This document shows, in pieces, positions 30,184 through 41,874 of a stretch of 57,991 nt of DNA. Every line of letters begins with the position of its first letter. Positions within the stretch are counted from its first letter, which is position 1. Under the pieces are notes generated by a model, which saw nothing but the letters and a program-made list of their open reading frames with translations, was not told the origin of the DNA and searched no databases. A program made the translations under genes and the position numbers. Source of the DNA: Endotrypanum monterogeii (Eukaryota > Euglenozoa > Kinetoplastea > Trypanosomatida > Trypanosomatidae). The DNA lies in contig CM007332.1 in the NCBI GenBank assembly GCA_000333855.2, positions 156,656-214,646 on the forward strand, in the 5' to 3' direction.

Positions 30184-31033
30184 CGTGTGCAGAAAAGGTT
30201 GTGCATATGTACACACATATTTTCATGAGGCTCAGAAGAAGAAATAAAGAAGAAAAAAATAACAATGATAAACATGAGAAACTATCGAAGGGAGAGGAAG
30301 GGGGAGGGGAGCAGGTCGCAAGTCGTGCCCATCTAATGTGAGCGAGGTCATAAGCCAAATAAAAAGAGGGGAGAAGGACCTTCGCCGAGAGATGAAGCCA
30401 GCGATGATGATGAGGAGGTCGAGAAGAAAAAAATTGATTATACAGGAAATACACATATATATTATTTTTTTTATGCACAAAAATACAAAAAAAAAGCATA
30501 AATTATGAAGGCCCATTACCTACAGCCATCGAACTGGAGCGCGCGCACACGCATGCATGGACATTGACCCGCCCTTGCTCCTCCTTGCATGACCAAAAAA
30601 AAAAAAAAAGGTATTTTTTTCCATGAGGTCAGAAGCACAGGCACACGATGTAAAAGAGATGTGACAATAAACTATAGAAAAGAGGGGCACAGAGAGCACA
30701 GCCGTTGCCCTTCAGAATAAAGGGGAGCAGGAATATATATAAACTACAAGGCAAAGCGTTATCACCATTCGTGGAATATATGCACGAAGTGATCGGTTTT
30801 CTTTTGATGTACCAGCGTCATGGAAATAAGGGAAAAACAAAGCCATACTAGTGATATATATATATATATATATATAGGTTGTGGGGCAGCAACTCGTGTG
30901 CACGTGCATCTACGTATCGGCTGCGATGTCTCTGTGCATACATGCTCTACAGGCACAGGCACAGGCACAGACACACACACACACACTTCTTCGCTGGCAA
31001 TGTTGCCTACATTGCCGACTCGCATAAAACATG

Positions 31034-31392
31034 GATGACCTCAAGGCACACAAGTGGCGCAGTCCGGGGTTAAGAAGGCTGCGACGATAAGACCCCTCGG
31101 ATGAGCGATCCCTCTTGGCCCCCCGAACACGCCGATGCAAACTCCTGCCGCACCAGCTGGCAGGCTCTGAGCGACCGCACCCCGACACCCTCCACCAACA
31201 ACATTGGTGGCGACCGCCTATGAACCAGTCAACTCGGGATGTGCGTGCTGGAGGCTATGGTGTTTTGTCACCCCTTTCCCCCACCCCATGTGAAGACCCC
31301 CGCCAGGCAGGTCACGGGCCCCACCCCCCTTGCAGGCGCTCGCAACACGTAAGAGAGAAAACCCTGTAATACTGCCCCTCTGACCCGACCCC
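31034..31392 (-). mobile_element. Candidate degenerate SIDER-type retroposon
   Basis: A GC-rich, non-repetitive block of about 360 bases sits directly downstream of the stop at 31417, in the 3' UTR side of a - strand gene. SIDERs are abundant, degenerate, non-coding retroposon remnants typically found in Leishmania 3' UTRs. Position and composition fit; the 79-bp signature was not verified. Confidence 0.3.
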
Positions 31393-31416
31393 ATGCACCC
31401 CATAAAAAGAAAACAA

Positions 31417-32862
31417 CTACGACCGAGTACTCACCGATACCTCCCTCCCCAGGAGGTGATGCTTCGCCAGAATGTGCAATTCAGCTTGTCGACGCAGCCT
31501 ATCACGACCAGCCGTTGTTTGCTCCACCCAAACCTCTTGGCGCTGCAGAGCACGCACGGCTCTGTCGAACTCTGTGGCAAGGAGGGTGCGGAGACCTGGA
31601 GAGGCAGCGGAAAGGATGCCCTGAACATCGGGACAAGGTGCGGGAGGGGGGTGAAGGTCGTTTTGTCGTGTTTCCTTCGTAGATACAGTCAGCGGACAGC
31701 ACATGGATGCCATGGAACGTACCATCGTCATGGCAGCAGCAGTCGTGGCCGCATCCCCTCTTTCTTCGCCTACGCTGCTGCGCGACTCGCTCGCCGTAGC
31801 AGCCGCAAAGAAAACCCCGTTCGGCAAAGAAAATGGGGACGACGAAGACGTCAGAAGCAGTGCCGACTCGGTGGCAGCGACACTCGCGTTGGTAGAGTCG
31901 CAGCTGTTGTTGTTGAAGCTGGTGGTGTATTCCGTGAGCATGGGAGCGGCGCTTCCGCGGCGCATATCGATCTGTGATGGCGACGAGAGAGTGTATGTGT
32001 GCGCTGTACCAGTGGTGCCCAATAGTGTTGCGGAAAGGATGGTCGCGCGACTAGCGTCGGACCGCATGAGTGGTGTGTCGGTCACCACCGTTGCGCCCCC
32101 CTCGCTGCCTCCAAGACAGAGATCGTAGAGGAAAAAAGAGCCACGCGCAATGTTACCGCAACCGTCCGGTGAGAGCTGGTGCTCCCCACACAGCACATCA
32201 GGCAGGGATGGCACACCCGCACACACCCGTGAAAACCGCCCGTGGTCGTCTGCAACCAGTTGCGCGCTTGACGGCGGGTGACACGGAATGGTATTCTGCC
32301 TCGCTTCATGAAGCTCGCCACACTCAGCAGCCGCGTGTGCTGCCGTTAAGGACGTGTGGATTGAGCTTGTGAACGCTGACAGTGGGGACTGGGTGCCCAG
32401 CGTCTCCACACTACCTCTACGAGCTGATAGCGGAGTCGACTGAGCGGAGGAATCGATAGCCAGAGCAGAATTCGGATCCAGAATATGACTGTCAACCGGG
32501 ATGTGTGTCGAAATGTTGTGGCTCAGAGCAAAGTGCGGTGGAATACGTCGCTGCTGATCCGCTGACTGAAGTAGGCCTCTCTCGGGGAGAGACGGAGCTG
32601 ACCGCATGGGCCCCTGATGGAGCTCCACCGCTCCACGAAGCGAGTCAGCCAAAGGCTGCAGTCCCTCTTCTGTAGTGTAGTGCCTGGCGCACTGTTCGTG
32701 AGCCTTGGCACCGGAAAAGCAGTGGAGTGTTGGCGGTACTGCTGGATTCTCAGCCGGCAGACCCTCGTCGCTACCAACAAGGTTTCCCTTGGAGACGTCC
32801 GGGGCGATAGCCATGTGGGTGGTGTACTGTGTGGAGCCTTCGAAGATGTGTGGAGGTAGCAT
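31417..32862 (-). CDS. Hypothetical Ser/Thr-rich protein
   Basis: A 481-residue frame from the ATG at 32862. I do not recognise it. Most of it is Ser/Thr/Ala-rich and looks disordered. The last 60 residues form a likely amphipathic helix, from LRTLLATEFDRAVRALQRQ through RDRLRRQAELHILAK, the most conserved-looking part. The frame is open upstream to 32994, where it translates a (GT)n tract. The polypyrimidine tract just upstream of 32862 has no AG before that ATG; the first AG falls inside codon 8. The real start may thus be Met17 (32814). Coding is inferred from length and composition. Confidence 0.65.
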   Translation of the reverse strand: MLPPHIFEGSTQYTTHMAIAPDVSKGNLVGSDEGLPAENPAVPPTLHCFSGAKAHEQCARHYTTEEGLQPLADSLRGAVELHQGPMRSAPSLPERGLLQSADQQRRIPPHFALSHNISTHIPVDSHILDPNSALAIDSSAQSTPLSARRGSVETLGTQSPLSAFTSSIHTSLTAAHAAAECGELHEARQNTIPCHPPSSAQLVADDHGRFSRVCAGVPSLPDVLCGEHQLSPDGCGNIARGSFFLYDLCLGGSEGGATVVTDTPLMRSDASRATILSATLLGTTGTAHTYTLSSPSQIDMRRGSAAPMLTEYTTSFNNNSCDSTNASVAATESALLLTSSSSPFSLPNGVFFAAATASESRSSVGEERGDAATTAAAMTMVRSMASMCCPLTVSTKETRQNDLHPPPAPCPDVQGILSAASPGLRTLLATEFDRAVRALQRQEVWVEQTTAGRDRLRRQAELHILAKHHLLGREVSVSTRS

Positions 32863-32931
32863 CGTTCGGAGGGGTGGAAGGGACGGGGGGGAAGAAGACA
32901 CACACACACACACACACACACACGAGTGACC

Positions 32932-32961
32932 TATATACCTGTATATATATATAGGTATATA
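32932..32961. repeat. Hairpin upstream of hypothetical gene
   Basis: TATATACCT (32932-32940) pairs with AGGTATATA (32953-32961) around a 12-base loop, about 70 bases upstream of the ATG. Confidence 0.6.
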
Positions 32962-33787
32962 TGCAGACAGAAACATCAAGGAAGAGAGCAGCATGCAAGG
33001 GCATCGTCGCAGGCAAAGAAAATCGAGAACAACGAAAAATAAAGCAAAAAGAGAATACTATGAATAAGAGAAGATCACTGCATTCCCCCCCCCCCCCACC
33101 AGACACACAGAGGGAGAGAGAAGTCTGTCGCTGTCCCTCACCTGCTGCATATATACAGAAAGCTGGGAGTGCACCCCCCCCTCCTCCCCCCCCGGTATCC
33201 TTGCCTCTGGAGGTGAAGCAAGCGAGAGTGACAAGCAGGTGGGGGAAGGAGACGGCGAGAGAGAGAGAGAGAAGGTAGCTTCATCGTGTGTGCACCTGTA
33301 TCGCGTTCGAGCCTTCTTGCCCCGATTCCTTTCACACGTACCCATTTCTTTGAGAACATATTTTTCTTTATATATATATATATACAATCCACAAATATGC
33401 CATAGATGAAATAATTTTAAAAAACTATCGTCAAGTGCATTTCATGCACGCACTCGACCTGTGTCTACGGTGTGTGCGTGCGCTTGTATCTCTGAGATGT
33501 GCTCGTGTGTAGCTGTGTGTGTCGTGCACGGCTGTGGGTAGTGAGCAGATAAAGCTGATCCCAGCTTTCTTTTCTCTTTCCCCCTCCTTCTCAGTCTCCC
33601 TCGACACAGTGGTCAGGCAAAACAAAGATGGCACACCGACCCCGAAAAGCATCCACCTGCCTCGAGGGGGGGAAGGAGACCCACATGCTTGACCAGGGAA
33701 GTGTCAGCCAATACATTATCAGTAAGCGCAAAGTAGAGAGCGGCAGAATGAGGCAGGGAATGAAGAAAACGGGAAGAAAAGAGCCGT

Positions 33788-33818
<31 letters not shown>

Positions 33819-36800
33819 GCGTACGTATACATGCGAGGAAGAGGCAAGAATGAGGGTGAAGGGCAACGATACTCGAGTACCGCAAACATACAACCACGTG
33901 TATGCACTGATGATTGGATGGGTTAGGAGAAAGAAGAAATGGAGATGAGCGTTCATGGGATGTAGAACGCATGAAAAAAACAAAAAAGAAGAGAGATCGT
34001 TGTTGTCTCTCCCCACCCACACCTCAACAGATACACACACAAACACGTCTGCGCACCCAAGTACATGGCGGCTATGCCATCTCCCGACTACACAAAAGCC
34101 ATGCACCACTGAGAATGTGTATGGATTGCGTCTGTGTTGATGCTTAGGTGTCAACAAAACGATAGAAAAAAATAATAATTAAAAAAAAACCATCTCGTAG
34201 AAAAAAAAAAATTCAAAAGAAAAAAAACGAAAACAAATGAAGATGGTGAGGGAAATTTTTAAAAGCACTAAAATACGAAAACAAGAGTTGTAGTGGTAAT
34301 GGTGGTGGGAAGGAAAGTATGTGTGTATATGTGCGTATGAGTGTATGTATGTGTATGCATATGTGTGTGTGTGTGTGCGCGCCGAGGTATTAGAAAGCAG
34401 ACACTACACTGAGCGCATACGCACCCACACAAACACACACGCAGACACATTTAAAAACAAGTCCTGATAGCAGGAGAAAGAGAGAAGGAGGAGGAGGAGG
34501 TAAAGACGCGATTATGAAGAGTAGCACACACGAAACACAGCGAAATGCCAAAAAAAGGCGGTGATATCCAACAATAGCAATAATAAAAGAAAAGAGAGGG
34601 GGTGGGGGTGAGGGGAAGCACTGCAGCCCTCGGGAGTGGGGATTGGACACAGATGTGATCGGAATGATGTCCAAGTACAAGGGTTGATACAGTGAAAAGT
34701 AAAGCAAAGGAGGGGAGGGGAGGGGAGGCACCGTGGATAGCTTCATCTCTCCATGCTCGAGTCCACAGTGGTACGCGCACCACCACGGCACCACCGCACA
34801 TCTTCTTCTTTTTGATATCGTTGTGTGTATCTATGTATGTTATACAGCGACAACGGCGAGGGAGTCGGCGTTCGGCCAGGAATTTGCGCAAGAAAAGCAG
34901 GGAGAAGAAAGGAGAGGAGGAGACAGAATATATATATATATATATATATATAATAGTGTTGAAAGGGCGAAAAGCTTACAAACCGAAATGGGAGAAAGAG
35001 CGAGCAAAATAAAGAAATAAATAAATACGTTTCTGCTGCTCATGAAGCAACAACATATTCCGTAGTTGCTTCAGAATAGATGCGCATGCGTCTAGACTTC
35101 TCTCTTTTCCCGTTGTAGAGATGATAGCAGAAGAAAAAAAAACAGACACACGCAAACAACATTTATACGGAGATGCATAAAGGTAATGGAAAAAAAAAGG
35201 AAGTGAAAACAGCCCTGAACAAAAAATGAGCACACATTCATTCACACGGAAGCAAGCAGAGAGCGGCACACAGAGAAAAAAAAAGGAGAAAACGGGTTCG
35301 TATGCACAACAACACCTGTGTATAATTTTTTTTGTTTTTACAGGAAAAAGAAAGGCGGGAGACATCGAGGGAGGGGGGCATCACAATTGAGCTGCACCCC
35401 CGCCATCGCATCCCCTCTCCCCTGTCGAAATACGAAACTCTAAGAATCACCACATTAACGAGGAGAGGGGAAACCAAAGCATTCCTCTTGTACATGTGTC
35501 CTTGTGTTTGTGCCCTCCCGCGTTTTACGATCGCGCAACACTTCGTTAATTTTTCCCACGTAAGACTTTTTTTCTTCTCATTTTATTTGAACAGATGTTT
35601 ACATACACAGACGGGAGAGGGGGAGATGCTCCGAGCCCATGCGAAGTTGTAGGCGAGCATGCGGGGCGGGGGAGACAGGGAGGGGGGAGGGGGGGGGATA
35701 TTGTAGCAAGCAGTGAGGGATTCCTTTTTTTTTTCCAGGACTACAAAACACTTCATGACAATACGTACAGACATGAATGCAGGTGACCGCATGACATTCG
35801 GGCGTAGCTTTCTTTTTTGTGTGGGAACCCCCCAATCTAAGGGGGCAACAAACGTGTTTGGCTTTTAAAAAAGGAAATGAAAGCAGAGATTTTTTTTTTT
35901 TAAGGAGATCTGATGACAACAACGCGAAGGTGTACGAATATGGAGGAATCGAAGCATCACAGACTTAGGGGACTTTTTTGTTTTTTAAAAAAGAAGTGTG
36001 AAACGTATCCCTGAGTGGATCAGTAAGTTTTTTTTTTTTGCTGCTATTGTGTGTGTGTGTGTGTGTGTGTGTGTGGAGGAAGGGGTGCGCCCTCATGGGT
36101 CTTGGTTGCCGTTGCTAACACACACACACACACACATAGGTCTAAGCCGCTTCGGTGCTCCTTGTATTCAGGTGCTTAGCGGCAGCATGTCAGCACTCGT
36201 TGGGAAGGGGAAGCAGAATAACGTCGCCGTACATAAGAATATGAAAAAAAAAAAAAAAAGGAGTTTGCGAGTATGAGAGTGGATGACTATAATAAAAAGA
36301 GACCGGAACGGAAAAAAAAAATTTTCAACAAAAAGCGTTCGAGGTTATAGGACATCCGTGACCGTTGTCTGCACAGTGGTAACACCAAACGAAACGCATT
36401 TTTTTATAGCAAAAAAAAAAAAACTAAAAAAAAAATTTCAAAGCAAAAAATGCTCGGGGAGAGGTGGAGGAGAAGGGTGGCGAGTGCCTGCGCGACGTCA
36501 AGCTCAATACAGCAGGATCCTGGGAAAATAAAAAATATATTTATCATCAACATGAGACACGACATCCAACTAAGTGATGCACAGAATCGTTCCAGACTTT
36601 TTTATTTTGATTGATTGCGTTCCTGCTGTTGTTGGATATCTGTGTTAGACAGCGCGCCCACGTTTGTGTATGTGTGTACGTGTCTCTGTTGAAGCGTAAG
36701 GTGGGAAATGGGGAAGGGGGGAAAGCAGCAACGTAGAAATCTGAAGAAAAAAATGAAACACAAAACAAAAATACTTTTTCGCCTCCAACATAAGTCGAAA

Positions 36801-37711
36801 AAAAAAAATAAATCAGAGGGGGAATTGTGAAGCATGCAGAGAAAACCAGAAAAACACCGCAGCGCAGCAGAAAAAAAAAAAAAAAGTCGAACCCAAACTA
36901 ACCGCACCAACAACGAAATAGGAGCGAGAGGGAAAAGCAAGAGGCAAGAGTGCAATATACATTTTAAGGAATAAGCAGCAGATATGCAGTTGCTCAATAT
37001 CACGTTATTTTTTTTTTTTAAGGGGGGAGTGAACAAAAAATTAATTTTTTTTTTGTCGAAGGGCAAGCAGTACACGTCAAGGACACAGAAATGTGATAAC
37101 TTCGTCTCTTGAAAGCAAGGATGCGAGATGAAACAAAATTCTGTGTGTTATCCCGCCACGTATGCGCACAGACAGACAGACAGACAGACACGGGAAAGAA
37201 AAAGGTCTTCTACTTTGAAATGCAGGGGGGGGGAAGGGAAAAGGAGAAATGCGTACGAGTGAGCCTTTGGAAAAAAGCAGTGCGAAAGCATCACACACAC
37301 ACACACACACACACAAGCAGAGAGACAGGGGGAGAGACCCACAGTGCACATAATTGCGTTTTGCCATTTCCTTCCAAAATTTGAGGAGCTCTTGTCGTTG
37401 TGAAAGGAAGGCGGACAGACAGAGGTGGCGAACGGCGAAGGGGGGTAACGCATACATAAATGTAAACATCAAAAAAAAATAAAAAATGGAATACTTCGAA
37501 AATAAATACGCGAAAAAAAAAAAGGAGCAGTAGATTGTATAGGATGAGCAGCCATCTCCACAGCAATAAGCAAGTAAATAAAAAATAAAAAATAACCTAC
37601 ATTTCTTCTAATTAAGAAAAGCGAGCAACAGGAAAACTTTTCTAGGCAAATGCGCATAAAAAGAAAACCACAACAAGGAGAGCACACAAGCGAGTGAACA
37701 ATAATATACAT

Positions 37712-37717
<6 letters not shown>

Positions 37718-37751
<34 letters not shown>
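37718..37751. repeat. (TA)17 microsatellite
   Basis: Uninterrupted AT array followed by a short (ATT)n patch. Confidence 0.9.
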
Positions 37752-37755
<4 letters not shown>

Positions 37756-38132
37756 ATTATTATTTGTTTATTTTGGGCGTAAGAGAAAAAGTTCGAGGTA
37801 CAAATGAAAATATAAGCTCCACGGCATACAAACATGCTTGAATGCAGACGTCGAGAATATCCAATCGAGAAATGTCTTCTGGGTACGAAACGGAGGGGAG
37901 GGGGGGGGTTCGAAGACACAAGCACACGCATATATATATATATATATTTATACATATATTATATATAAGCATATCGAGGACGCAAAAAAGGAAAATAGGG
38001 AGGGGGACGCTTGGGGTGTAAAAACAAGCATTAATGTTTCTATACATGTGGAAAAAGTACTTGAGCACGAGAGACTGATATACACCCATACGTATATATA
38101 TATATATGAAGATATGTATGTACATATTTAAG

Positions 38133-38172
<40 letters not shown>

Positions 38173-38270
38173 TTTGTGCACCCTTGATATTCTCCAACTG
38201 TTAGGGCAACTCTATGTCTGTTCAATATATGTTTTGCGAAAGAAATGACAAGGGATAGACCCATATGGGC

Positions 38271-38380
38271 CTATATATGTATAGATAGATATAGAAATAG
38301 AGATATATAGAAAGGTAGACAGCTATAGATATAGATATAGCCATATAGATCTAGATATATATATATATATATATATATAT
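38271..38380. repeat. Degenerate TATAGA/GATA satellite patch
   Basis: Repeated GATA and TATAGA units with point changes, ending in a pure (TA)n tract. Confidence 0.75.
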
Positions 38381-39348
38381 GGGTGTATAGATGCCTGTAT
38401 ACATATATATATATATGTATATATGTAATGACTTGTGTGGCACTAAGCCTTGGCGCACAAGTTCACACAGAGGTGTACGTGCATAGAAACGAAAAAAAAA
38501 ACACCAAAATGGGGAGGGGAGGAGGGGAAGCGCGCGGCTTCACGCCTCTGATAAACACGCGTGGGGAAAAAAAAGGATTTTTTTGATTTAACATAAAAGG
38601 ATGGGAATGAACAGAAAGCGAAAGTGGAGGCATATCGCCATCACAAAACATAATCGTGTTTGTGTATATGAATATATGTGTGCGTGTGTGTGTGTGTATG
38701 CAGGGGGAGGGGGGAGGCAGAAGGAATAAAAACAGGCGACTGAAGAGACACGATGGCTGAAATCCCTCATGCACCCCATCCCCCACAGTCCTCACCCCCT
38801 CCACCCACCCACACCGCATACATACGCGCACACATACACACACGAAAAAAAAAAAGGACAAACAAGCAGGAATGCGACGATGGTATATTAATTGATGAGA
38901 ATCTCCTGCCATACTTCTATGAAGATCTGCTGTGGGAGCAACGAGCAATATAAAAAAAAACAAAAGAGAAACGGGAAAAGTTGGAACGTGGGAGTGTACA
39001 CGCGTGTTTCCAGGTGCACGTAGGCGCAATCCTCACCTGGAGGCACGATAATCAAGGAGGAAGAGCTGAGGCGTATAGATGTATAGATAGATATTATGTT
39101 AGTGTGCCCTAGCAGATATGCTCGTAGACAACTAAAAACGAGGACGACTGTATATATGTGAGCGTGCGCGTATGGTCTTCGCTCATGAGAATGGGTTCAT
39201 TCAAAAATGCGATGGATGGAGGAGGGGAAGGGGTTCAGTATTGCCTACCCCGGTGATCACGTGCCACCTTCTTCCCTGTGTATGCCGCCGGCAGGGAAGC
39301 GGAAGAAGTTGCCTTCCCTTCACCCCAGCGCCGAAGTAAGCACAAAAA

Positions 39349-41667
39349 TCAGCATTGGCAGGTCATCTGCCTCAACGCCCAAACCGCAGCAGAGGCGAAG
39401 ACCTCCTCCTCCTCCTCCGCGCGCAGCACCGCCGACGCAGGTGAGAAAGGGAGGGCCGAGGTAAACAAAGGCCCCGCCCAGCCAGCGGAGCAAGGCATTC
39501 TGGGATTGGGATCCGAAGGAAAGAAGAGAGGCAGCCGCGCGGTGTTGCCGCTGACATGGCGCGGGGTCACGTCTTCTGTCGCAACACCATCCGCGGACAC
39601 CACCGCTCCTGCAGCACATGCCAAAGGGGACGCAAGGACACGCTCTGACCATACACCACCCCTTCCGCGTTGCTCGACAGCGCGCTCGAAACGCGCGTAG
39701 CAACGCCTGAGCTGTCGCAAGTCCCACGGTCTCCCCGAAGCCACCACCACGGTTGCTGCAGTCGGACACGATGAAGTCCCGCTGATACCCCCGAGACGCC
39801 CCGGGCTGCCATCCAAGCTATCAACTTGTAAAAGCGGTCCTCCGTGTTGTGCAGATGGCTCAGGCAGCTCAGTGGAGGCTGCGCCAGGCGACAGCGGTAC
39901 GGCGCAAAAATACCCGGACGTTGGTTCGGACCTCGCGTGGCAGCAAAAAAGCGACGCGCCATCATGCTCTGCTCGTCGACGCATCGCCGTTGCTTTGCCT
40001 GATGCGGGAGACGTGTGCGAACGGAGGGACGAGCCCGATAAACAGGACAGGTCGGGGACAGTCAAGGGGTGAATACAGTGCGCCAGCCCCCGCGACGCTG
40101 CCGCCTCGTCCGACACCTCCGTCGATGGAGCAGGAACCGAGTGGTGCCCTGGGGAGGTAGAAACACACATGCCCGATGCGGGTCGTGGGGACCTTGGGGA
40201 AAGGGCTCCTCCCCACCGCGCGGTAGATGACGGCACGCCTGTGATTGAGCAACCACGCAGCCACGGCGTCGCTGGTGGGGAAGGGTGCATCAAGGAAACC
40301 ATGACCGATGTGTGTGCCATCGAGGTAGGAGCCGACAGGGCCGTCTCTGCGGGGAGCGTTCCCTGCCGCTTGTCGACATTCTCTGTGATGGTCGATGTTG
40401 GCCTTTCACGTGCACAGGTATCGCCCCGGCGCGCCTTCCTCACATCACTCTTCACGTCACACACCTGTTCAGCCCTGAAAGATGGCAGCATAAACACCGG
40501 GCATCGCACCCTACGCTGTCCCCGCTCTTTTTCTGTTGCATTCTTCCCCACAGACGGCGTGTGCGGCGAGGCTTTCGTGAACGGGGCGAGTGGAGTCATG
40601 CACAATGTCAACAGCTTCTTTTCCTTCTCTGTAGTGGTCGCTGCTGTGGAGGCCATCCTCTCCGCCCCGTGCGGTGCATCCCTCTTCACCTCAGGCGCAG
40701 GCACGGCAACGGCGCAGGGAGTGGTGATTGAGGGAATACCGACGCTTTCAACTGTCACGGAAGTGCTCTCGCAACCAAACGAATGCCCCACCTGGTTGAT
40801 ATCACGTGTTTCGCTGCTGGGCTGCGAGCGCTCAAATCTTAACGATGGTGAGCGAGCTGAAGGCACACCTGTGAGACAGCGTCCCTCTCCCGAGGCGACG
40901 GAAGGGAACCCCCTCTCCTCCAGTATTGATTCGCATGGCACGACCCATGTGCGCAACACCGAGCTGCCTCTCGCGCCATGGATCCCCAACTCGGACTCTC
41001 CCGAAGTCGTCGCACTCATCGCTGCGGCGGTTGCTTTGTCCATCGAGGCCACATCAACTAACGGAAGGAGGGCACGACCGCCCGCCATGCAAGGCACCGT
41101 GTCCCTGCGTGACGAAGACGGCGACGACCGTGGCTGGCGATGATATTGCCTTGTGACGGATGTCTCTTCCTTCGAGAGACTGCAACTCGTTGACATACAG
41201 CGGCGGCGAGCCCCGCAGCAAGAGGAGCCTGACGCGCACAGCGCCCTCCCACGATTCTGCGAGCAACGCCTCAAGTGGGGACAGCAGATGGGCGTGTCCT
41301 TTGCGTGAAAGACAGCACCATCACCAGCGAACGCCACTTGTGCGCCACCCCTCGCAGCAGTGTCGTTTTGAGCCTGCACATTTTCGTCGATCTCCGCCAA
41401 GAAAAACGGATCGAGGAGACCATCACACGACGTCTGTTGCTGCCGATGGAAGTGGTGATCAGTATTCGCTGGGTAATGTGTACACCGCCCCTCAGTCTCA
41501 GCCCCAGATGCTTTGGACCGCTCCCGAATTGCCGACGGGCGCGGAGACCACATTCTTTCCGCATCCGCGGCCGACTCCGCAGATCTTGTGGTGACGGCTG
41601 CCGTGGCACCTCCCGTCACGCATATTTCTTGGACATTCGATTCCATCGAAGAGGGCAAAGAGGTCAT
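39349..41667 (-). CDS. Hypothetical Ser/Thr/Pro-rich protein, 772 aa
   Basis: The longest frame in this stretch, 772 residues, opening at an ATG at 41667. I do not recognise any domain. It is rich in Ser, Thr, Ala, Arg and Cys, and probably mostly disordered. A short charged helix (LRQLRRCYARFERAVEQRG, about 660) and an acidic run of Glu near the C-terminus stand out. A Cys-rich patch lies at about 128-160. Long frames also occur on the opposite strand (40169-41143), as expected for GC-rich DNA, so coding rests on frame length, ATG position and strand agreement with neighbours. Confidence 0.6.
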   Translation of the reverse strand: MTSLPSSMESNVQEICVTGGATAAVTTRSAESAADAERMWSPRPSAIRERSKASGAETEGRCTHYPANTDHHFHRQQQTSCDGLLDPFFLAEIDENVQAQNDTAARGGAQVAFAGDGAVFHAKDTPICCPHLRRCSQNRGRALCASGSSCCGARRRCMSTSCSLSKEETSVTRQYHRQPRSSPSSSRRDTVPCMAGGRALLPLVDVASMDKATAAAMSATTSGESELGIHGARGSSVLRTWVVPCESILEERGFPSVASGEGRCLTGVPSARSPSLRFERSQPSSETRDINQVGHSFGCESTSVTVESVGIPSITTPCAVAVPAPEVKRDAPHGAERMASTAATTTEKEKKLLTLCMTPLAPFTKASPHTPSVGKNATEKERGQRRVRCPVFMLPSFRAEQVCDVKSDVRKARRGDTCARERPTSTITENVDKRQGTLPAETALSAPTSMAHTSVMVSLMHPSPPATPWLRGCSITGVPSSTARWGGALSPRSPRPASGMCVSTSPGHHSVPAPSTEVSDEAAASRGLAHCIHPLTVPDLSCLSGSSLRSHTSPASGKATAMRRRAEHDGASLFCCHARSEPTSGYFCAVPLSPGAASTELPEPSAQHGGPLLQVDSLDGSPGRLGGISGTSSCPTAATVVVASGRPWDLRQLRRCYARFERAVEQRGRGGVWSERVLASPLACAAGAVVSADGVATEDVTPRHVSGNTARLPLFFPSDPNPRMPCSAGWAGPLFTSALPFSPASAVLRAEEEEEVFASAAVWALRQMTCQC

Positions 41668-41835
41668 TTATGTGGCGCAAAAAAAAATTAAAAAAATAAA
41701 AATAATAGTGGGCGGTTAGGCTTGTGAATGTGTCCCGTGAGCAGTCTCACTCCAAGCACGCCCTCTTTTAGAGGAACTGCAGACAAAAAAAAAGGGGGAG
41801 GGTAGATGGGGCGAAACACCACAAGCGTGTGGGAA

Positions 41836-41837
<2 letters not shown>

Positions 41838-41870
<33 letters not shown>
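41838..41870. repeat. (AT)n microsatellite
   Basis: Uninterrupted AT array. Confidence 0.9.

Positions 41871-41874
<4 letters not shown>

Larger units (their letters stand above)
25386..31416. other. Six-kilobase gene desert rich in simple sequence
   Basis: No gene I can support. The stretch would be the 3' UTR and spacer downstream of the next - strand gene (starting at 32862). It carries (TG)n at 25659-25693 and 25912-25973, (CA)n(TA)n at about 26870-26915, (GT)n at about 27774-27806, (TA)n near 27263, 28162, 28298, 29090 and 29861, many A runs, and (AAT)n patches. Two more complex islands are at about 26050-26280 and 31034-31392. Confidence 0.65.
32863..39348. other. 6.5-kb gene-poor spacer
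   Basis: No gene I can support. It begins with a (CA)n tract at 32898-32922 and holds (CA)n near 33790-33819, (TA)n near 34925-34952, (GT)n at about 36047-36074, (TA)n at 37718-37751, 37929-37948 and 38138-38168, a TATAGA-type patch at 38271-38380 and very many A runs. It is the 3' UTR/spacer of the next - strand gene. Confidence 0.65.

Noticed and set aside
36870..36910. tRNA-like B box on the - strand
   Set aside because: The T-stem partner and acceptor stem are missing; an A run lies where they should be.
40169..41143. 324-codon frame on the + strand
   Set aside because: It lies opposite a longer ATG-initiated - strand frame and against the strand of its neighbours; expected in GC-rich coding DNA.
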